This document shows, piece after piece, positions 1 through 7,903 of a DNA stretch of 15,243 bases (its first letter is position 1; each line of letters starts with the position of its first letter). The translations under genes and the position numbers were made by a program. The notes beneath the pieces were generated by a model, which saw nothing but the letters and a program-made list of their open reading frames with translations, searched no databases and was not told the DNA's origin. Where the stretch lies: the NCBI GenBank assembly GCA_018712465.1, contig DVGY01000077.1:1-15243 (forward strand), read 5' to 3'. This stretch comes from Candidatus Egerieicola pullicola (GTDB taxonomy: Bacteria; Bacillota; Clostridia; Oscillospirales; Ruminococcaceae).

Positions 1-1094
1 ACCTCCCCTTCAAAGGCAGCCAGCCCTAACCGCAGTGCCTGCTGGTACTGCTGCTGTTCCTCTCCTTGCGCAGAGTGAATTCGTTCCAGCATCTGACGCA
101 CAAACAACCCTTTCAGGGAATCCTCTTCCGCTACCAGAACCTTATCGGCATCCGGCATGGTCTGATCCTCCACCTGCACCCAGTGCAGAGTTTCCTCCAA
201 ACGGGTCTGCACCCGCTTGGCAAGATCCGGACTGCCGGACCATTCCCCGGTCAAAGCCAGCCGGTAAAAATGCCGGGGATAGTCCTTGCCATATTGCTGT
301 TCTAACTGAAGCAGCACCCGATGGGTCACCTGATGGGGCTGATCCAAACCGGTCACCGGAATGGTGTGCCGCAGATACATTCTCCGGCAAAGGGGCACAA
401 ATTCCAACCGAGTGCCATATTCCGACACTTCCGAGATCAAAGCACCCAATTCTCCCGGTTCTCCAAAACCAAATCCTTCTGGCGCACCGCAGTAACAATA
501 GGCAGTGGTACCGGCTTTGTGAAGCTCGCTGCGCTGGTGGATATGACCCAACGCCAGATAGTGCAGGCCGCTTTGGGCAATCTGCCACGGGGGAAGGGGG
601 TCGTAATTGCTCTGACCTCGGTCACTGACCAAATCGCCATGCAGCACCCCAATGTGCAGCCGTCCGTCCGGCTCCAACCGCACCCCTTCTAACAGAGATT
701 GCGTCTGATAGCTGCCGTGAAACGCTGCGCCCCATAAGGTGACAGGCAGATTTTCCAACTGCACCGGCTGGCCGGTGAGAATTTTCACCCGCTTCCCCCA
801 ATCGCAATTCAGATAGGGGGACCCGCTGCAAATAAAATCGTGGTTGCCCGGCGCAATGGCTACCGTCATGTTTTCCGGCAGCTTTGCCAGCCGGGAGCGC
901 ACAAATTCTACCAGTTCCCTTTCCGGTACCGGCTGATCGAATAAATCCCCGGCGATGAGAAACAGATCTGCTTTGCGCTGTTCGCCCAGCAAGATCAGGT
1001 CTTCAAAGGTCATCTGCAATTCTTCACTGCGCCCCTGGGGCAGTACCCGCCCCAAGTGCAGATCGGAACAATGCAATACCGTCACCGGTCGCAT
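1..1094 (-). CDS. SbcD/YhaO-type metallophosphoesterase, putative DNA repair exonuclease (3' end outside window)
   Basis: Calcineurin-like phosphoesterase of the SbcD/Mre11/YhaO group, expected to be a Mn-dependent nuclease working with an SbcC- or YhaN-like ATPase. My translation from the ATG at 1094 is open to the window edge (364 codons). It shows the family's metal-binding motifs in order: SDLHLG at about residues 10-15, GDLFD 49-53, GNHD 83-86, HGD 152-154 and GHIH 183-186. The start is supported by GGAGG seven bases upstream. The part after about residue 240 matches no motif I know, but fits the C-terminal capping region of YhaO-like proteins. The gene lies 124 bases after ftsZ, with a terminator between them, so it is probably not part of the division operon. 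The stop is not in the window, and a partner ATPase may lie beyond the left edge (inference). The fold is certain; the exact substrate is not. Confidence 0.9.
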   Translation of the reverse strand, partial: MRPVTVLHCSDLHLGRVLPQGRSEELQMTFEDLILLGEQRKADLFLIAGDLFDQPVPERELVEFVRSRLAKLPENMTVAIAPGNHDFICSGSPYLNCDWGKRVKILTGQPVQLENLPVTLWGAAFHGSYQTQSLLEGVRLEPDGRLHIGVLHGDLVSDRGQSNYDPLPPWQIAQSGLHYLALGHIHQRSELHKAGTTAYCYCGAPEGFGFGEPGELGALISEVSEYGTRLEFVPLCRRMYLRHTIPVTGLDQPHQVTHRVLLQLEQQYGKDYPRHFYRLALTGEWSGSPDLAKRVQTRLEETLHWVQVEDQTMPDADKVLVAEEDSLKGLFVRQMLERIHSAQGEEQQQYQQALRLGLAAFEGE

Positions 1095-1101
1095 ATCGTT
1101 T

Positions 1102-1106
1102 CCTCC
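1102..1106 (-). promoter_or_regulatory. Ribosome binding site of the SbcD-like gene
   Basis: GGAGG on the minus strand, seven bases before the ATG at 1094. It fixes the start of the phosphoesterase, whose first metal motif begins only nine residues later. It lies just 13 bases after the T tract of the ftsZ terminator. Confidence 0.8.
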
Positions 1107-1118
1107 GTTTCCATCCAT

Positions 1119-1157
1119 AAAAAATGCCTGCTGCCCGCAGATGCACAGGCAGCAAGC
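1119..1157 (-). terminator. Intrinsic terminator after ftsZ
   Basis: On the minus strand, GCTTGCTGCC (1157-1148) pairs with GGCAGCAGGC (1135-1126), a 10-bp stem with one G-T wobble and a 12-base loop. An A and six Ts (1124-1119) follow. It stands 61 bases after the ftsZ stop and is the natural end of the dcw transcript. It sits only 24 bases before the start codon of the next gene, so any transcript of that gene that begins further upstream must read through it. Confidence 0.85.
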
Positions 1158-1218
1158 CTTCTTTCCTCATCCTGGAACAATGTGCTTCTGTCTGTACAAA
1201 AACCCCGTTGTCCCTCAA

Positions 1219-2334
<1,116 letters not shown>

Positions 2335-2371
2335 TTCCGTGCCATTCTTCCAAAATCTATCTATGAGTGAT

Positions 2372-2398
2372 ACAGTTTTCCGATCTGGAAAAAACTGT
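2372..2398 (-). repeat. Inverted repeat in the ftsZ leader
   Basis: ACAGTTTT (minus strand, 2398-2391) is mirrored exactly by AAAACTGT (2379-2372). An inner CC/GG pair closes a five-base AGATC loop, leaving two bulged Ts. It lies 38 bases upstream of the GTG and about 30 bases downstream of the predicted transcription start. No T tract follows on either strand, so it is not an intrinsic terminator. It could be an operator for a dimeric regulator or an RNA hairpin in the leader. The inverted repeat is directly visible; the role is inference. Confidence 0.5.
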
Positions 2399-2433
2399 TA
2401 AGTTGTGCTTTGAATGTGCTTTTACAGCATACC

Positions 2434-2462
2434 ATTATACATCACATGGCGGAAAAAATCCA
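2434..2462 (-). promoter_or_regulatory. Probable sigma-A promoter for ftsZ
   Basis: A perfect TATAAT -10 box (minus strand, 2439-2434) lies in the ftsQ-ftsZ gap. Seventeen bases upstream is TGGATT (2462-2457), a poor -35 with three matches to TTGACA. Predicted initiation near 2427 gives a leader of roughly 90 to 105 bases. The rest of the gap (2335-2497) is AT-rich compared with the flanking genes, as expected for a promoter region. A dedicated ftsZ promoter is common in dcw clusters. Confidence 0.6.
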
Positions 2463-2497
2463 GCCTTTTTGTAAAAATTTTCGCAAAAGAAAGGTTG

Positions 2498-3925
2498 TCA
2501 TTCACCTTGAGAAGCTGTTTGTGGTTGGCTGGCAGTATCTCCCGATGTCTCCGGCTCCGCCGGGGAAGAAGGTTGGGACGAAGTCTGTCCTTCTAAGGCG
2601 GATTGGGCGGAATTTTCCCCTTCCTGCCCAGAGGAAACGGCCCCGTCGGAAGACGTATTTTCCGAGGTGGTATCCTGCGGGGTTTGTCCTTGTTCCGGAG
2701 AAGGTTGCTCTTGGACCTGCTGAGCCGCCTGATCGGCGGTAATGGTGCCGCCCTGATTGCGGATCACCGCCAGTTGATTGAGCGACTCACTCTGTTCCGC
2801 CAACGGCATGGGACGGAAAGTAACCCGTCCTTCCATAGAGGCATCCAGCACTCCAGCTTCACTGCTGCCGATGCGGTTAAACAGCACCTCACTGACCAAA
2901 CTGAATTTGTAATCCAGATCCAGCACATTGCCCAGATGGATGGTCACCCGGTCCTGGTAATTCAAGGAGACCTCTACCCCGTCAATGGCAGCCCCTCGAA
3001 TGTCCCCGATACCGGCAGTTGCTGCGGCGTTTAAGGCATTAGCCAGAGAATTGAAGCTGTCCTGCTCCAAAAAGTCCCCTACGCCTAAGCCGGACACATC
3101 CGGCCCGGAAAGCAGAATCAGATCAGGGTAGTTGTCCAACCGCTGCACCATGTCGATGATTCGTCCGGCGCTGCTTAAAATGTAAATCTGATCTCCGTTG
3201 ACGATGCCGTACTTGGCTTCCGCCTCCTGGCAGACAAACACCAAGGTATTGGGGAGATTCCGCCGGACCTGCACGCTGTCCAAAGTGGTGCAGCCTTCCA
3301 CCGCCTGCTCTTCGATCTGATCCAAATTGATACGGAACAGGTTGTCCCCCATCTTCACACCGCCGTACTGAGCAAGCTGTTCCGCGGTATACCGCTGAGT
3401 GCCTTCCACTGTGATGGTTTCAATCTGGAAAAATACCGTGGTGGACAGAATCACTCCCGCCGCCACAATCACAATCACCGCCAAGATGTAATACAGGGCC
3501 CGGTTATGTTTTCGACGGCGTTTCCGACGCACTCGGTTGACTCGTTTCCGCCGTTCCTGGGCCTGCTGTTTCTTTTGCAGTTCCTGTTGTTTTTTTTGCT
3601 CCTTCGCCAACTGCTTGGAGCGCTTTTTGTTTTCTTTTTGCTTTTTCTTACTCTGCTCCCGCCGTGCTTGGGAAACCTGCTGCACCGAATCCACATGCAC
3701 ATGGGTTGGGTCTCGCCTTGGAGGCTGAGCAGGAGGCTCTACTCGAGTCCGCACCGGTCTTGGCGCAGTGAGCTGAGAGCTGGAGCGGCGCACCGGCGGT
3801 GGTGCATCCTGGTCAAACAGCTCCCGCTTCCGCACCGGTCGGGGAGGGGGCGATGCCGGCGGACTGGCTGATTTGGGCGCCACCGGCTGCCTGCCTTTCT
3901 TTTTTGATTGAGGGCGTTTTGCCAC
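2498..3925 (-). CDS. ftsQ: Cell division protein FtsQ/DivIB, with long disordered ends
   Basis: Bitopic membrane protein that with FtsL (and DivIC) links the divisome to septal wall synthesis. Residues 1-143 are a cytoplasmic tail of Pro, Arg, Lys and Gln, becoming strongly basic (RRKRRRKH near 133-140). One membrane segment follows (about 144-165), then a POTRA domain (about 166-235, starting FQIETITVEG) and a beta domain to about 390. A Gln/Ser/Glu/Thr-rich low-complexity tail runs from about 393 to the end. At 475 residues it is much longer than typical FtsQ/DivIB (roughly 250-300), and the excess lies in both tails. The start is GTG, supported by AAAGGAGG nine bases upstream. It follows the murA stop by 18 bases. 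The domain order makes the assignment secure even though the sequence is divergent. Confidence 0.92.
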   Translation of the reverse strand: MAKRPQSKKKGRQPVAPKSASPPASPPPRPVRKRELFDQDAPPPVRRSSSQLTAPRPVRTRVEPPAQPPRRDPTHVHVDSVQQVSQARREQSKKKQKENKKRSKQLAKEQKKQQELQKKQQAQERRKRVNRVRRKRRRKHNRALYYILAVIVIVAAGVILSTTVFFQIETITVEGTQRYTAEQLAQYGGVKMGDNLFRINLDQIEEQAVEGCTTLDSVQVRRNLPNTLVFVCQEAEAKYGIVNGDQIYILSSAGRIIDMVQRLDNYPDLILLSGPDVSGLGVGDFLEQDSFNSLANALNAAATAGIGDIRGAAIDGVEVSLNYQDRVTIHLGNVLDLDYKFSLVSEVLFNRIGSSEAGVLDASMEGRVTFRPMPLAEQSESLNQLAVIRNQGGTITADQAAQQVQEQPSPEQGQTPQDTTSENTSSDGAVSSGQEGENSAQSALEGQTSSQPSSPAEPETSGDTASQPQTASQGE

Positions 3926-3934
3926 TGGGCCTCC

Positions 3935-3939
3935 CCTCC
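3935..3939 (-). promoter_or_regulatory. Ribosome binding site supporting the GTG start of ftsQ
   Basis: GGAGG, within AAAGGAGGGGAGG on the minus strand, nine bases before the GTG at 3925. No ATG lies between it and the first basic block, so it decides the non-ATG start. Confidence 0.8.
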
Positions 3940-3943
3940 TTTC

Positions 3944-5209
3944 TCATTCCTGTTCTGTCACCCGGCGCACCGAAGCGCCTAACCGGGTTAACGTATCTTC
4001 CAAATGTTCGTAGCCACGGTCAATATGGTGAATGCCGTGAATTGCAGTGGTGCCTTTGGCCATCAGCCCTGCGGTAACCAACGCCGCTCCTCCCCGCAGA
4101 TCGGTGGCTTCCACCGGGGCGGCATAGAGCTGTTTCACACCGTGCACCAACGCAGCCCGGCCTTCCACCCGCACATCCGCTCCCATCCGAAGCAATTCCC
4201 CCACTGGACGGAACCGGTCGGAAAAGATGTTTTCCACCACTAAACTGGTGCCTCTAGCTGCGGTAAGAACCGCTAAAAATACCGATTGCGCGTCGGTGGG
4301 AAATCCGGGATAGGGCATGGTGCGAAGCTGCTTCACTCGCCGGGGACGTCCTTCCTGAGCCAGGAAAACCCGTCTCTCTTCCAACCGAAGTTTGGCTCCC
4401 ATCTCTTCCAACACCGGATACACGCCTTGCAGCAAATGGGTGGGGAAATCCTGCAAGCAAATCTTCCCCCGGCTGGCGCAGGTCATGGCAAGCCAGGTAG
4501 CGGCAGCGATCCGATCCGGCATCACCTTCCAACGGGCAGGATGGAGTTTTTTGACCCCTTCCACCCGCAAAGTGGATTTGCCGGCGCCGGTGATCTTTCC
4601 CCCCATGGCGTTGAGAAAGCCTGCCAAGTCCACAATTTCCGGTTCCTGAGCGGCGTTGGTAAGCACCGTTTCCCCTTTTGCGGTACAGGCTGCCAACAGG
4701 ATGTTTTCAGTAGCTCCCACGCTGGGGAAAGCCAACGTTACCCGGCTTCCGTGAAGCCCTTGAGGCGCAGTACAAACCAATCTTCCTTGGTTTTCCTGCA
4801 CCACCACTCCCAGCCGGCGCAGTCCCTCTAAATGAAGGTCAATGGGTCGTGGCCCTAGATCACAGCCTCCCGGAAGGGAAAGTTCCGCCCGTCCTTGACG
4901 GCCCAGCATGGCCCCCAGAAACACAATGGAGGAGCGCATTTTGTGCATCAATTCCTCCGGAATTCGATGGCCGTTGGCACAACTGGTGTCCACCAGCAAG
5001 CAGTCCTCCTGCCGCCGGTATTTGGCCCCCAAAAACTGTAGAATATCCAACGCGCCCTGCACGTCGCTGAGCTGGGGCGCATTTTCCAACTCGCAGGGGC
5101 CGTTGGCCAACAAGGCCGCTGCCAGCAACGGCAGTACACTGTTTTTGGCTCCCTGCACCGGTAGACTTCCTATCAGGGGTTTACCACCCTCCACCAGAAA
5201 AAGTTCCAT
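3944..5209 (-). CDS. murA: UDP-N-acetylglucosamine 1-carboxyvinyltransferase MurA
   Basis: Transfers enolpyruvate from PEP to UDP-GlcNAc, the first committed step of peptidoglycan synthesis, in the cytosol. The 421 residues match the usual length. K22 in GAKNS and the catalytic, fosfomycin-targeted cysteine C116 in the PGGCDLGPRP loop (114-122) are both present. So is D306 in GFPTDAQ (302-308), the general-base aspartate. The ENIFSDRF and RMGADV motifs near 326-346 are typical of the family. The start is ATG with AAAGGGG about seven bases upstream. That same sequence is the 3' arm of an inverted repeat, so translation may be controlled. The gene sits between murG and ftsQ, where Bacillus-type clusters usually carry murB. 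Another MurA paralogue elsewhere in the genome is possible, since many Firmicutes have two. Confidence 0.97.
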   Translation of the reverse strand: MELFLVEGGKPLIGSLPVQGAKNSVLPLLAAALLANGPCELENAPQLSDVQGALDILQFLGAKYRRQEDCLLVDTSCANGHRIPEELMHKMRSSIVFLGAMLGRQGRAELSLPGGCDLGPRPIDLHLEGLRRLGVVVQENQGRLVCTAPQGLHGSRVTLAFPSVGATENILLAACTAKGETVLTNAAQEPEIVDLAGFLNAMGGKITGAGKSTLRVEGVKKLHPARWKVMPDRIAAATWLAMTCASRGKICLQDFPTHLLQGVYPVLEEMGAKLRLEERRVFLAQEGRPRRVKQLRTMPYPGFPTDAQSVFLAVLTAARGTSLVVENIFSDRFRPVGELLRMGADVRVEGRAALVHGVKQLYAAPVEATDLRGGAALVTAGLMAKGTTAIHGIHHIDRGYEHLEDTLTRLGASVRRVTEQE

Positions 5210-5216
5210 ACCCGTT

Positions 5217-5259
5217 CCCCTTTCCGCATTGGTTGCTTTTCCAGCCTATGCAAAAGGGG
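5217..5259 (-). promoter_or_regulatory. Hairpin that could mask the murA ribosome binding site
   Basis: In the murG-murA gap, CCCCTTT (minus strand, 5259-5253) is the exact complement of AAAGGGG (5223-5217). Just inside, GCAT (5251-5248) pairs with ATGC (5229-5226) across a small 1x2 internal loop. The 18-base apical loop can fold further (GCT with AGC). The AAAGGGG arm is the only plausible Shine-Dalgarno of murA and ends seven bases before its ATG. There is no T tract, so translational control is more likely than termination. The pairing is visible; regulation is inference. Confidence 0.5.
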
Positions 5260-5277
5260 AATTGGGGGTGAAAATGG

Positions 5278-6402
5278 TTACTCTCCCTGGACTAAGCGGT
5301 GAATCTCCCGATAACACCGCTGGGCGGAATCCAAGACCGCCAGCTTAGAGGCGTTGGCGGAGAGCTGCTGAATCTCTTCGGGATGGGTCACCAGATCCCG
5401 GACCATCCGAAGGAAATCCTCCCGGTCGTACTTGGCCTCCTCCACGATCTTTGCAGCACCGTGATGGACCAACACCATAGCGTTGTGATACTGATGGTTT
5501 TCTGCCACATAGGGGCTGGGCACCAAAATGCTGGCCTTCCCCGCCGCTTGAAGTTCGCTGAGGGTGATGGCGCCGCTGCGACAGATCACCAAATCGGCGG
5601 CTGCCAAACAAGCGTCCATGTCAGTGATGTATTCGGTGGCGCGAATCCAATCCATTTGAGACAGATCCACCTTCCGTTCCTGCAAAAACTGAGGGAAAAG
5701 ATCCCGCCCCTGCTGGCCGTATCCGTGGATATGGCGGTACAACCCTTTTCGATTGTGATCCATCAGATCCGCCGCCATACGGTTGATGATTCTGGCTCCA
5801 AGGCTTCCCCCAAAGGACAGCACCACCAACCGGTCGTCGGTAATGCCCAACTCCTGCCGGGCTTCTTGACGGGTCTTGGTGATTACCGATTCCCGGATGG
5901 GATTGCCCACCACAGCAAAGTCGGCCTGGCACTCCATTCTCGGCTTGGCTTCCTCCACCGCCAGCAGCACCTTATCCACCTTTTTGGCCAACAACTTGTT
6001 GGTCACACCAGGGTAGGCGTTCTGCTCGTGGATCACCGTTTTGGCGCCGTACCGCACCCCGGCCAGCACAACAGCACCGGTCACATACCCCCCGGTGCCG
6101 ATGACCACATCCGGACGGAAGTCCTTCATGATCTTGTTGGCTCTGGGGTTGGCCAAAGCCAGATGTCCCAGAGTTTGCAAATTATGAATGATGGATTTGG
6201 GCTTGAAATTCCGCCGAAATCCGCTGGAGGGAATGGTGACGTAATCAAACCCTGCTTGCGGCACCAGCTTTGCCTCCATACCGTTTGGAGTGCCTACAAA
6301 ACGAATCACGGCGTCCGGCTCTTGCTGCCGGATCTCCTGTGCAATGGCGATGGCCGGATTGATGTGTCCGGCGGTGCCGCCTCCTACCAAAAGATACCGC
6401 AT
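5278..6402 (-). CDS. murG: UDP-GlcNAc:undecaprenyl-PP-MurNAc-pentapeptide GlcNAc transferase MurG
   Basis: GT-B glycosyltransferase on the inner membrane face that adds GlcNAc to lipid I to form lipid II. The N-terminal glycine loop GGGTAGH (7-13) leads into the acceptor domain. GTGGY (102-106) and HEQNAYPG (125-132) are family landmarks. The second domain opens with FGGSLGA (197-203), and CRSGAITLSE (274-283) and the ENHQ(Y)HNA segment (301-308) form the nucleotide-sugar site. Length (374) is normal. The ATG start has AAGGAG eight bases upstream, and the gene begins 34 bases after the ftsW stop, consistent with one operon. A 68-base gap with a long inverted repeat separates it from murA. Confidence 0.97.
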   Translation of the reverse strand: MRYLLVGGGTAGHINPAIAIAQEIRQQEPDAVIRFVGTPNGMEAKLVPQAGFDYVTIPSSGFRRNFKPKSIIHNLQTLGHLALANPRANKIMKDFRPDVVIGTGGYVTGAVVLAGVRYGAKTVIHEQNAYPGVTNKLLAKKVDKVLLAVEEAKPRMECQADFAVVGNPIRESVITKTRQEARQELGITDDRLVVLSFGGSLGARIINRMAADLMDHNRKGLYRHIHGYGQQGRDLFPQFLQERKVDLSQMDWIRATEYITDMDACLAAADLVICRSGAITLSELQAAGKASILVPSPYVAENHQYHNAMVLVHHGAAKIVEEAKYDREDFLRMVRDLVTHPEEIQQLSANASKLAVLDSAQRCYREIHRLVQGE

Positions 6403-6436
6403 AACCCGATCTCCTTTCTTTCTTCCAAGCCGGCGC

Positions 6437-7864
6437 TCAGCGGTGCTGTTTCAACGTGGTAATGCCTGCACCTTCCGCAGCCAACTGTTGTTTTTTCTGC
6501 TTCTTTTCCCGATCCTGCCGTTCCTTGGCCACATGGGTGTGCCGGGAAATGTTCAGTATCACGCCCATCTCAAAGAGCTGCATCATCAGCGCCGTACCGC
6601 CATAGCTGAAGAAGGGCAGGCTGATGCCAGTATTGGGGAAGGCGTTGGTCACCACGGCAATGTTAAACAACGCCTGGATTCCAATTTGTATGGTGATCCC
6701 CACCACCAGCATGGAAGCAAACTTGTTGGGAGCCCGGTTGGCGATGACAAATCCCCGGTACACCAGCAGTACAAACAGCAGGATCACCAGGATGGCGCCA
6801 ATCAACCCCAGTTCTTCGCAGACAATGGCAAAGATAAAGTCATTTTGAGGTTCCGGCAGATACATATATTTTTGCCGGGAATTGCCTAACCCCAATCCCA
6901 TAATGCCGCCGCTGCCGATGGCTAAAAGAGACTGGCAGGTCTGCCACACTTCGCCGGTAATGTCGGTGTCATAACCGCTGCCCTCGCTGCGGCCGAAGGG
7001 GTCCAGCCAGTTTTGAATTCGACGCCACTGATAGCTTTCAAAAAAGCCGCCGCCGGAGGAATCCTCCTGGACCGTCTCTTCTTGAGTGGCACTGCTGGCA
7101 TCGTCCCCCTCCTGGGTGGTGGAGGTAGTACTATCCGTCTGTACGGTGGTGACCGCTTGTCCGGCGGCTTCTTCCTCGCCGCCATCCATGGCAGATTTAA
7201 TCAACATAAATCCGCCCAACAGAATGACCGCTGCCAGTAGAAGGGCAAGCATATGACGCAGCCGCACGCCGCCTACAAACATCATTATCGCCGCAATGGA
7301 GACAATGATAATCAAGCCGGACAAGTGAGGCTCCAAATAGATCAAGACCAAAACCGGCGCCAGCAAAATCACAAAAGGGATAATGCCGTACCGGAAGGTT
7401 TTGATCTTCGGGTAGTTTTTATAGATCAAAGCGGCAAAGGTAACGATCACTGCAAACTTTGCAAATTCCGAGGGCTGGAAGGTAAAGGACCCCACCCCTA
7501 CCCAGCGGGACACCCCGGTTTCCGTGGAAACGCTGAGCCCCGGAATAAACACGCAGATCAAAAGTGCAATGCCAATGCCGTAGATGACAGGCCAGAATTT
7601 TTTAAAGAACCGATAATCAATCCGGCTGATAAACAGCATGCCGATAATGCCAAGTACCGCAAAAAGACCCTGACGCTTGATATAGTAAAAACTGTCTCCC
7701 TCGTAGTTTAAGGCATAGGCATAGCTGGCAGAAAACACCATAATCAGTCCAAAGGCCAAAAGCACCAGCACAATCAAAAGAAAGGCGGTATCCATGCTTC
7801 GATCCTTGGCCAGCGTGCTGGATCTGGTCCGTTTTTTTACGGTTTTTGGTTTTAATTTCGCCAA
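6437..7864 (-). CDS. ftsW: Lipid II polymerase FtsW (SEDS family)
   Basis: SEDS-family peptidoglycan glycosyltransferase that works with the class B PBP of this cluster at the septum. About ten membrane segments are visible from residue 26 onward. The signature RWVGVGSFTFQPSEFAK (120-136) is present, as is NDFIFA at 341-346, whose Asp342 corresponds to the essential SEDS aspartate. PNTGISLPFFSYGGT (410-424) is also intact. Between about residues 226 and 272, the large external loop carries an acidic, Ser/Thr/Gln-rich insertion not typical of the family. The C-terminal tail (440-475) is long and highly charged. The start is TTG with GGAGG nine bases upstream. SpoVE is a close relative, so a sporulation role cannot be excluded, but the context favours division. 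murD, often found just upstream, is absent. Confidence 0.95.
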   Translation of the reverse strand: MAKLKPKTVKKRTRSSTLAKDRSMDTAFLLIVLVLLAFGLIMVFSASYAYALNYEGDSFYYIKRQGLFAVLGIIGMLFISRIDYRFFKKFWPVIYGIGIALLICVFIPGLSVSTETGVSRWVGVGSFTFQPSEFAKFAVIVTFAALIYKNYPKIKTFRYGIIPFVILLAPVLVLIYLEPHLSGLIIIVSIAAIMMFVGGVRLRHMLALLLAAVILLGGFMLIKSAMDGGEEEAAGQAVTTVQTDSTTSTTQEGDDASSATQEETVQEDSSGGGFFESYQWRRIQNWLDPFGRSEGSGYDTDITGEVWQTCQSLLAIGSGGIMGLGLGNSRQKYMYLPEPQNDFIFAIVCEELGLIGAILVILLFVLLVYRGFVIANRAPNKFASMLVVGITIQIGIQALFNIAVVTNAFPNTGISLPFFSYGGTALMMQLFEMGVILNISRHTHVAKERQDREKKQKKQQLAAEGAGITTLKQHR

Positions 7865-7873
7865 GGCTGCCCA

Positions 7874-7878
7874 CCTCC
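7874..7878 (-). promoter_or_regulatory. Ribosome binding site supporting the TTG start of ftsW
   Basis: GGAGG (in GGGAGGTGGG, minus strand), nine bases before the TTG at 7864. The first in-frame ATG is at codon 24 and would remove the basic N-terminus that precedes the first membrane helix, so TTG is preferred. Confidence 0.75.
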
Positions 7879-7903
7879 CTTTCCATGAAATTGTTGCACC
7901 AAA

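Noticed and set aside
35..692. Overlapping plus- and minus-strand short frames near the left edge
   Set aside because: The minus-strand phosphoesterase frame, open to the window edge with five ordered metal motifs, accounts for this region.
2441..2497. Terminator after ftsQ
   Set aside because: The gap has T runs and a weak CCTTT/AAAGG-type pairing, and a bulged GGC-GGA/TCC-GCC stem near the -35. None is a stable GC-rich stem followed directly by a T tract.
5299..6462. 387-codon plus-strand open frame antisense to murG
   Set aside because: It lies over murG and runs past both it and the ftsW end; the translated product is His/Gln-rich and unlike any family I know.
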